Below, piece after piece: positions 41,202 to 45,718 of a stretch of 45,718 nucleotides of DNA. Where the stretch lies: the NCBI GenBank assembly GCA_900313675.1, contig OMSO01000013.1:1-45718 (forward strand), written 5' to 3'. The translations under genes and the position numbers were made by a program. How positions within the stretch are numbered: the stretch's first letter is position 1; each line of letters starts with the position of its first letter. The DNA comes from an uncultured Fibrobacter sp. GTDB lineage: Bacteria > Fibrobacterota > Fibrobacteria > Fibrobacterales > Fibrobacteraceae. Under the pieces are notes generated by a model, which saw only the letters and a list, made by a program, of their open reading frames with translations, was not told where the DNA came from and made no database searches.

Positions 41202-41996
41202 TCAGGTGTTCGTGAACCTGGACAGGAACTGCGCCAGGCGCTCATTGCCCGATTCGCGGAACACGTGGTCGGGAGTACCCTGTTCCACGATGACGCCGCC
41301 GTCCATGAAGATGACCTTGTCAGCCACATCGCGGGCAAAGGCCATCTCGTGCGTCACGATGACCATGGTCATCTTGTCTTCGGCAAGTTTCTTGATAATC
41401 TTGAGCACTTCGCCGGTGAGTTCTGGGTCCAGCGCAGAGGTGGGTTCGTCAAAGAAAAGAATCTTCGGGTTCATCGCAAGGGCGCGGGCAATGGACACCC
41501 GCTGCTGTTGGCCACCGCTAAGTTCGCAGGGGTAAGCGTTTTCCTTGCCCTCGAGGCCCATGCGCTTGAGCAAGAATCGTCCCATGGCGCGGGCTTCTTT
41601 GCGGCCATCTCCCAATACGCGCACCGGAGCGAGGCAAAGGTTCTGCAGCACCGTCAAATGCGGGAACAAGTTGAAGTTCTGGAACACGAGCCCCGTAGAA
41701 AGACGAATTTCACGCAGCATTTTCGCCGGCGCATACTTGACTGCCGGACCCTTCGCCGAATCATTCGGCACCACCATGTCCTTGCCGTCGACCTGCACCA
41801 GGCCGCCGTCAACCGTTTCGAGCTGGGTAAGGCAACGCAAGAGCGTACTCTTGCCGGAACCACTGGGCCCGATAATCGAGAGCACCTCCCCCGCCTTCAG
41901 GTCAAAAGAGATATCCTTGAGCACATGCAAGTCGCCAAAGGACTTCTTGACATGTTCAACCTTGAGGATCGGCGCAGATTCATTCACGTTTTCCAT
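41202..41996 (-). CDS. Polar amino acid ABC transporter ATP-binding protein (GlnQ type)
   Basis: The ATPase subunit of an amino acid importer. The 264-aa product has Walker A GPSGSGKSTLL, Q-loop VFQNFNLFPHL, signature LSGGQQQRVSIARALAM, Walker B ILFFDEPTSALD and the H-loop VTHEM. It starts at ATG 41996, which has GAGG five bases upstream; a GTG at 42008 overlapping the permease stop is an alternative. It is the last gene of the operon behind the permease and binding protein. An insertion of about 15 residues (DMVVPNDSAKGPAVKYAPAK) before the Q-loop is longer than in E. coli GlnQ but common in homologues. Confidence 0.95.
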   Translation of the reverse strand: MENVNESAPILKVEHVKKSFGDLHVLKDISFDLKAGEVLSIIGPSGSGKSTLLRCLTQLETVDGGLVQVDGKDMVVPNDSAKGPAVKYAPAKMLREIRLSTGLVFQNFNLFPHLTVLQNLCLAPVRVLGDGRKEARAMGRFLLKRMGLEGKENAYPCELSGGQQQRVSIARALAMNPKILFFDEPTSALDPELTGEVLKIIKKLAEDKMTMVIVTHEMAFARDVADKVIFMDGGVIVEQGTPDHVFRESGNERLAQFLSRFTNT

Positions 41997-42004
41997 TCCA
42001 CGCC

Positions 42005-42664
42005 TCACTTATAGTAATTGAGTTTGCGTTCCACGTAGGCGAAAAACACGCTCAGCAAAAGGTTCGCCACATAGTAGAATACGCCCGCCACGAACAGCGG
42101 GTAAATGCTCGCGTAGGCGGCCTGCTGTTTCTTGGCCAACGCAAAAAGTTCCGTCACCGCAATCACCTGCGCAAGGGAAGTGTCCTTCACCAGCGTGATA
42201 ACTTCGTTCGCGCTGGCGGGTACCACGCGCTTCACCACCTGCGGGAGGATAATACGGAAGAACGTCTGCGTGCGGGTCATGCCCAGCATGTAGGCCGCCT
42301 CGTACTGCCCCTTGGATATGGACTGTATGCCCCCGCGGAAAATCTCGGCAAAGTAAGCCGCATAGTTTATCGAAAACGCCACGATTACCGCCGGGAAGCG
42401 GTCAAAGGAAAAATCCACGCCCGCATATTCGCTCAGGTAGTAGGAACCGAAATAAATCGCCACAATCTGGAGCAGCAAAGGGGTGCCGCGCATCACCGAG
42501 ATGTAGAACGACACCGGGTAGCGCACCACGCGCCAATTGCTCATCTTGAGGACCGCAATGAGCAAGCCCAACGGAATCGAGAACAGGAGCGTGAGCCCGA
42601 AAATGGCGAGCGTCGTGCAGAAGCCGCCCCAGAGAATGGGCAAAAGCGTTGACAATTCCGACAT
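42005..42664 (-). CDS. Polar amino acid ABC transporter permease (HisM/GlnP type)
   Basis: A 219-aa inner-membrane permease. It has the His/Glu/Gln/Arg/opine TRAP-type start (ILWGGFCTTLAIFGLTLLFSIPLGLL), SVMRGTPLLLQIV, and the EAA-type cytoplasmic loop YEAAYMLGMTRTQTFFRIILPQVVKRVVPA. About five membrane helices are seen. GAGG lies six bases before the ATG. Only one permease gene is present, so the transporter probably uses a homodimer. The gap to the upstream binding-protein gene contains hairpin modules of the CTCAAAG family. Confidence 0.94.
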   Translation of the reverse strand: MSELSTLLPILWGGFCTTLAIFGLTLLFSIPLGLLIAVLKMSNWRVVRYPVSFYISVMRGTPLLLQIVAIYFGSYYLSEYAGVDFSFDRFPAVIVAFSINYAAYFAEIFRGGIQSISKGQYEAAYMLGMTRTQTFFRIILPQVVKRVVPASANEVITLVKDTSLAQVIAVTELFALAKKQQAAYASIYPLFVAGVFYYVANLLLSVFFAYVERKLNYYK

Positions 42665-42677
42665 GAATAACCTCAGA

Positions 42678-42721
42678 AGCGCACTGCGCTGAGCTCATAC
42701 CTCAAAGCTCCCGCAGGGAGC
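42678..42721. repeat. Two hairpins with CTCAAAG in the amino acid ABC operon
   Basis: AGCGC-ACT-GCGCT at 42678-42690 is followed by CTCAAAG (42701-42707) fused to GCTCCC-GCA-GGGAGC (42707-42721). It lies between the binding-protein and permease genes, where a hairpin could stabilise the upstream mRNA or lower downstream expression. Confidence 0.7.
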
Positions 42722-42731
42722 GAGCCCATAC

Positions 42732-43523
42732 CTATTTGCCGAACCACTTGGCAGAGATTTCGTCGAACTTGCCGTCGGCCTTCATGGCAGCCAAGGTGGA
42801 ATTCACAGCATCACGCAGGGCCTGGTCCTTCTTGCGGAAACCCACGGCATAGACTTCGTCGGAGAGGCCTTCCTCGAGCACCGTGTAGTCCTTCGCGTTC
42901 GTCACAATCCAGTACTTGGCCACGATTTCGTCCAGGAACACGGCATCCACGCCACCCTTGTCCAAATCCATGAGCGCTGTCTGGTTGTCGTCAAACGGAA
43001 CGATTTCCTTGGCGGCCTTGCCCGCTTCGGAAGCATCCAGCAGCTTCTGGGCGGTAGAGCCGTTCTGCACGGCAATCTTCTTGCCGGCAAGTGCCGCGAG
43101 ATTTGCAAGAGCCTTGTCCTTCACCGTGAAAATCATGCGGTTCTTGAGATACGGATCGCTCAGGTTCATCGCCTTCGCGCGGGCACTGTCCACGCTCATG
43201 CCGTTCCAGATGCAGTCAATCTTGCCGGTGTTCAGTTCCTGTTCCTTAGCGTCCCAGGAAATCGGCTGCGTCTTGAGCTTCACGCCCAGGCGCGCACAAA
43301 CTTCGGTAGCGAGGTCGATATCGAAACCCACGATATTGTTGTCCTTGTCGCGGAAACCCATCGGCGGGAAGGAATCGTCGAGACCGAGCACAAACTCGCC
43401 CGCCGCCTTCACCTTGTTCAGGGATTCATCGGCCTGAGTCTTGGATTCCGCCTTCTGGTCGTTGCAGGCAGAAAGAACCGCGGCACACGCAACCGCCGCA
43501 AACATCGCTAAAAGCTTTTTCAT
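42732..43523 (-). CDS. Polar amino acid-binding lipoprotein (solute-binding family 3)
   Basis: A 263-aa extracytoplasmic receptor for the adjacent permease and ATPase. It has a lipoprotein signal ending LSAC (Cys about residue 19), then an acidic Lys/Ser linker. The family-3 core follows with FVLGLDDSFPPMGFRDKDNNIVGFDIDLA, LNTGKIDCIWNGMS and the hinge KKIAVQNGSTAQKLL. AAGGAG lies six bases before the ATG. The ligand is probably a polar amino acid and cannot be assigned further. It starts only 17 bases after the third gene of the toxin-antitoxin-like cassette, so transcripts from that cassette may read into it. Confidence 0.93.
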   Translation of the reverse strand: MKKLLAMFAAVACAAVLSACNDQKAESKTQADESLNKVKAAGEFVLGLDDSFPPMGFRDKDNNIVGFDIDLATEVCARLGVKLKTQPISWDAKEQELNTGKIDCIWNGMSVDSARAKAMNLSDPYLKNRMIFTVKDKALANLAALAGKKIAVQNGSTAQKLLDASEAGKAAKEIVPFDDNQTALMDLDKGGVDAVFLDEIVAKYWIVTNAKDYTVLEEGLSDEVYAVGFRKKDQALRDAVNSTLAAMKADGKFDEISAKWFGK

Positions 43524-43540
43524 AAGTGCTCCTTTTTCAT

Positions 43541-43771
43541 TTACAAGAGAAATAAATTCTGTTCATTTTCAATCAAATCTTCGGCAAGATATTTAGCGTC
43601 AAGGTTTTCAATGCCCTGTTCGCGATTGGCTATTTGGGTAGAAAGTTTACTTTTGTAGTAAATGTCCATAGCCTTGCGCAAGTCTAAATTTTTCAGGGCA
43701 GCAATATTTTTTATGATGTCCTGCTCAAGATTTTCAATGTAGACAGCTTCAAGATCCGACATTTTACACAT
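43541..43771 (-). CDS. Small protein of the DUF3791/DUF3990 cassette
   Basis: A 76-aa acidic protein, third in the cassette. The core LRKAMDIYYKSKLSTQIANRE followed by GIENLDAKYLAEDLIENE matches short proteins that often accompany DUF3990 genes. I recognise the arrangement, not a characterised function. The ATG at 43771 overlaps the DUF3990 stop by eight bases; an in-frame ATG at 43762 one base after that stop is equally plausible. It may be an antitoxin or accessory subunit. Its stop lies 17 bases before the amino acid ABC operon. Confidence 0.65.
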   Translation of the reverse strand: MCKMSDLEAVYIENLEQDIIKNIAALKNLDLRKAMDIYYKSKLSTQIANREQGIENLDAKYLAEDLIENEQNLFLL

Positions 43772-44249
43772 CCAACGCTTTATAGTCTTTAAATGAAAGA
43801 ATTGTTGTCAGCGCTTCCTGACTTACAAAGCAATACTGGTCGTTCGGTTCGGAAAATCGCAATTCAGAAAGAGTCTTTTCTTTATCCCATAAGCCACGGA
43901 AAAACATATCAACAGTTTTGAAAACATCGTCATCTGCAACTGGACCAGATATAACATCGTATTTACAATAATCTGAACCACCTTTGCGGCAAGCGCATAC
44001 GAAATCAAGCCATGCAGACAGATTATCATGCAAATTCAAAAAAATAAATTTTTCTAAATCGCAGGTTTCCATTTCAAACGAATTGAGTATGGGACGATTA
44101 CCATTACGCAGGGATTTACGTCTAGCCCAGCGTTCAGCCTGCTTTCTGTACGATGTTACATAGAATCCCTGACCAAAATCAAGGAATCGCTTAGAATGAT
44201 TCACATCAGGAGTCTTGATAATTGAAGTCGATCCGTGATAGACAATCAT
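43764..44249 (-). CDS. DUF3990 protein (ADP-ribosyltransferase-like, putative toxin)
   Basis: A 161-aa protein with the DUF3990 layout: IVYHGSTSIIKTPD at the N-terminus, LDFGQGFYVTSYRKQAERWARR (about residues 24-45), then YDVISGPVADDDVF and NDQYCFVSQEALTTIL near the end. The spaced His (HGS), Tyr (GFYVT) and Gln/Glu (DQYCFVSQE) recall the H-Y-[EQ] triad of ADP-ribosyltransferase folds, which is the basis for a toxin proposal. The ATG overlaps the upstream DUF3791 stop (ATGA). Activity and target are unknown. Confidence 0.78.
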   Translation of the reverse strand: MIVYHGSTSIIKTPDVNHSKRFLDFGQGFYVTSYRKQAERWARRKSLRNGNRPILNSFEMETCDLEKFIFLNLHDNLSAWLDFVCACRKGGSDYCKYDVISGPVADDDVFKTVDMFFRGLWDKEKTLSELRFSEPNDQYCFVSQEALTTILSFKDYKALDV

Positions 44250-44461
44250 TTCAACACACCCCTTTCACGAGCAAGCTCAGAAAGGTCATCGACCATCGCC
44301 TCTGCTCCGAGGGTATGCAAAACGTCATAACACTTAATGACATAATTGTCCAAGATGCCACTTGAATTCAATATTCCATAAACCCTACCTGGAGAAAGTT
44401 TCCAAGCAGACGCCAGCTTATGGATAAGAAAAATCGTAAAATTCAGTATTTTGGCATCCAT
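44246..44461 (-). CDS. DUF3791 protein (putative antitoxin)
   Basis: A 71-aa helical protein that matches DUF3791: FLIHKLASAWKLSPGRVYGIL, SGILDNYVIKCYDVLHTLG and VDDLSELARERGV. It is the first gene of a three-gene cassette and overlaps the DUF3990 gene by four bases. A good promoter (TTGCAA, 17 bp, TATATT) ends six bases before ATG 44461, so the message is probably leaderless. The small first gene with a larger second gene is the usual antitoxin-toxin layout. Confidence 0.78.
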   Translation of the reverse strand: MDAKILNFTIFLIHKLASAWKLSPGRVYGILNSSGILDNYVIKCYDVLHTLGAEAMVDDLSELARERGVLK

Positions 44462-44467
44462 ACCATG

Positions 44468-44496
44468 AATATAACTTTTTTTTCAAAGATTTGCAA
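44468..44496 (-). promoter_or_regulatory. Promoter of the DUF3791/DUF3990 cassette
   Basis: On the minus strand TTGCAA (plus 44491-44496), a 17-bp spacer and TATATT (plus 44468-44473) are followed by six bases and the ATG at 44461. The predicted +1 coincides with the start codon. TTGCAA and the flanking AAATC/GATTT bases are partly palindromic and could be an operator. Confidence 0.65.
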
Positions 44497-44581
44497 ACTT
44501 AGACGATGAGCCATTCGTTACAAAAAGGCCTCATTCCAACGACTACGGACAATTAATCGCCCTTTTTATTTAATGCCTGTA

Positions 44582-44833
44582 TTATTCAAGGAGTTCCATG
44601 ACGTTGGCAGCATCCTGCTCGGCTTCATCCCAGCTCTGATCGATATAGGGAATACCTTCGCTTCCATAAAGTTCAATTAGTTCCCATTTGGAGATACCCA
44701 AAATTTCGGCAGCACGACCATGGGAAATGGTCTCGTTCTTGATAAACGGGTACAACAGCAACGCATTGCGGCGGAGTTCGTCGCTCTTGTTATCGCATAC
44801 CATGAGGTCTGCAATATCTTCTGGAATGTCCAA
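44582..44833 (-). CDS. UPF0175-family antitoxin-like protein, N-terminus broken by a 7-bp duplication
   Basis: An 83-aa reading from TTG 44833. The family core is clear: LRRNALLLYPFIKNETISHGRAAEILGISKWELIELYGSEGIPYI. UPF0175 proteins are usually the antitoxin of a PIN-domain toxin. A better start, ATG 44855 (MATVTMDI), is one base out of frame, because the minus-strand sequence GGACATT is duplicated in tandem. Removing one copy joins MATVTMDI to PEDIAD exactly as in family members. No PIN toxin gene follows; the next gene is the DUF3791 cassette. It is therefore either inactive, expressed weakly from TTG, or switchable. Confidence 0.7.
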   Translation of the reverse strand: MDIPEDIADLMVCDNKSDELRRNALLLYPFIKNETISHGRAAEILGISKWELIELYGSEGIPYIDQSWDEAEQDAANVMELLE

Positions 44834-44838
44834 TGTCC
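44825..44838 (-). repeat. Tandem 7-bp duplication AATGTCC x2 in the UPF0175 gene
   Basis: AATGTCC at 44825-44831 is repeated at 44832-44838 on the plus strand. The duplication shifts the frame between the natural ATG (44855) and the conserved core. Confidence 0.9.
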
Positions 44839-44886
44839 ATTGTTACTGTCGCCATGGGAATCCTCCACCCTCAATATATAATTTTA

Positions 44887-45051
44887 TCAAGAAAAAGACA
44901 ACCCCGCCAGTTTAAGCAACGCCGTTAGATGCAGTTCCTTGAGAATTTCTTCTGCAGAGTAACGCTTGGCGGAACTTGCGGTTTGCCGTTCTGCCTCGTG
45001 CAACTTGGCATCAATTTCTTCTTCAGATTGGTGTTGGGCATCTGTTTGCAT
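44887..45051 (-). CDS. Small hypothetical protein, antitoxin-like C-terminus
   Basis: A 54-aa reading from ATG 45051 to TGA 44887. It is rich in Glu, Gln and Ala with the string AKRYSAEEILKELHLTALLK, a helix like those at the ends of small antitoxins. There is no Shine-Dalgarno and no domain I can name. It lies between UPF0175 and the FISUMP gene in an AT-richer stretch. It could be a remnant of a larger antitoxin or a chance frame. Confidence 0.35.
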   Translation of the reverse strand: MQTDAQHQSEEEIDAKLHEAERQTASSAKRYSAEEILKELHLTALLKLAGLSFS

Positions 45052-45087
45052 ACGTTTGCGGCAACTAAAAAATTTTCATAAGGAGTC

Positions 45088-45718
45088 TCATTCCTTTACG
45101 CATCTAACAGCCTGCCAAAAACTTGTATTGCCAACTTCTGCAATTCGTTCAATACTCAATGATCTCATAAGAATCGAATTTTTCATAGTAGTTGACGAAT
45201 ACACCGCTCCCATATGAAGACGATCACAATCCGTTATATTTAGACAAAAACCAGATGGAAGAGCAGCAAATCCACAATCATTAGAACCAACGCCCCTATT
45301 TTCATTCCATAGACCATTGATTTTGAGTTGAGATGCGGCCTCTTCTTTATCACTACTCATATTATTCAAAAGTTTATTAAAATCTTCCTCACTTGGCATA
45401 CGCCATCCTTTGGGGCAAATCGCAGGAATTATGTCAACATCAAAAGTTTCATTTTGATTTCCATTTAAACGCAAGGAATACAACCTACCATAAATTTCAC
45501 AATTTTCAGGATTGTTGTCATAGCACATGCTATACTCTACATTATAATTTAAATTTCTTGCCATCCAAACCTGGTCTCCAATGGTAGTATACTCATACAC
45601 CTGACCATCACGAGCATCTACAAATGTTCCTCGATTGGGTTCACCGTATAAATTTGTACCGGTATCTGGGCACACTTCGCTAGCACTCCATTTATCATCC
45701 GCATCCGTCGTGCAGGCG
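45088..45718 (-). CDS. FISUMP-domain protein, 5'-truncated by window edge
   Basis: The C-terminal part (about 209 residues visible) of an exported protein from the FISUMP family (Fibrobacter succinogenes major paralogous domain). Signatures in order: GTFVDARDGQVYEYTTIGDQ, VWMARNLNYN, SMCYDNNPENC, YGRLYSL, CPKGWRMPSEEDFNKLLNN, then AALPSGFC and a C-terminal SIERIAEV...QAVRCVKE. The visible Cys residues suggest disulfides. Such proteins are often lipoproteins; the N-terminal signal lies outside the window. The function is unknown, perhaps surface adhesion. Base composition is AT-richer than in the left part. Confidence 0.88.
   Translation of the reverse strand, partial: ACTTDADDKWSASEVCPDTGTNLYGEPNRGTFVDARDGQVYEYTTIGDQVWMARNLNYNVEYSMCYDNNPENCEIYGRLYSLRLNGNQNETFDVDIIPAICPKGWRMPSEEDFNKLLNNMSSDKEEAASQLKINGLWNENRGVGSNDCGFAALPSGFCLNITDCDRLHMGAVYSSTTMKNSILMRSLSIERIAEVGNTSFWQAVRCVKE

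Noticed and set aside
44966..45217. 83-codon plus-strand frame between the small ORF and the FISUMP gene
   Set aside because: It runs antisense into the clearly recognisable FISUMP domain and has no ribosome site.
43541..45718. Prophage or transposon remnant at the AT-rich right end
   Set aside because: No integrase, transposase, terminal inverted repeats or attachment-site duplication could be found; base composition alone is not enough.

Overview
The window looks like chromosomal DNA from a member of the Fibrobacterota (Fibrobacter or a close relative). The best lineage marker is the right-hand partial gene, which carries the FISUMP domain, a paralogous family named after Fibrobacter succinogenes. 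Other hints agree: a Ser-rich linker after a lipoprotein signal, a UbiD-type decarboxylase typical of menaquinone-using anaerobes, and start regions in which a -10-like box sits almost on the start codon. No rRNA, tRNA, CRISPR array or recognisable insertion sequence was seen. There is no gene-free stretch longer than about 300 bases; the largest gaps (about 16752-16963 and 21689-21933) are filled by intergenic repeats.

Left part (1-15.2 kb): trpS (partial, minus strand) is divergent from a plus-strand run of RNase D, a membrane-anchored 5-formyl-THF cyclo-ligase-like protein, a SpoU rRNA methyltransferase, a degenerate primase/RecA-ATPase fusion and a catalytically dead TrmA/RumA-fold protein. 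A LysM envelope protein, a 38-residue membrane peptide, a histidine kinase (probable CTG start), its OmpR-type regulator, a large TPR/beta-propeller protein and a peptide-binding lipoprotein follow.

Middle (15.2-30.2 kb): pssA converges on a minus-strand block of two peptidoglycan peptidases and ruvC. Then come a CHC2/TOPRIM/DnaB-like fusion with altered catalytic motifs, a glycosyltransferase, a Dabb protein, an SRPBCC-like protein, UbiD, a secreted HExxH metalloprotease, cysE, nth, a histidine phosphatase, a DUF5683 membrane protein and ruvB.

Right part (30.2-45.7 kb): mostly minus strand. There is a YejB-like permease, a plant-type dapB, and a tightly overlapping operon (metallophosphatase, ResB-like, CcsA, ScpB, MutS). 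These are followed by cvfB (plus strand), a lipoprotein tyrosine phosphatase and a polar amino acid ABC transporter. An AT-richer end holds a DUF3791/DUF3990 toxin-antitoxin-like cassette, a frameshifted UPF0175 antitoxin-like gene, a small unknown ORF and the FISUMP protein.

The most unusual signals are: (1) intergenic arrays of degenerate repeats kept in strict 7-bp register at many loci but with different unit sequences, often next to small hairpins followed by TTTGAG, one array lying inside the resB-like coding region; (2) a set of genes whose -10-like box lies 6-9 nt before the ATG, implying leaderless mRNAs; (3) three information-processing pseudoenzyme candidates in housekeeping positions; and (4) the small TA-like cluster at the right end, with a 7-bp duplication that breaks the UPF0175 gene.
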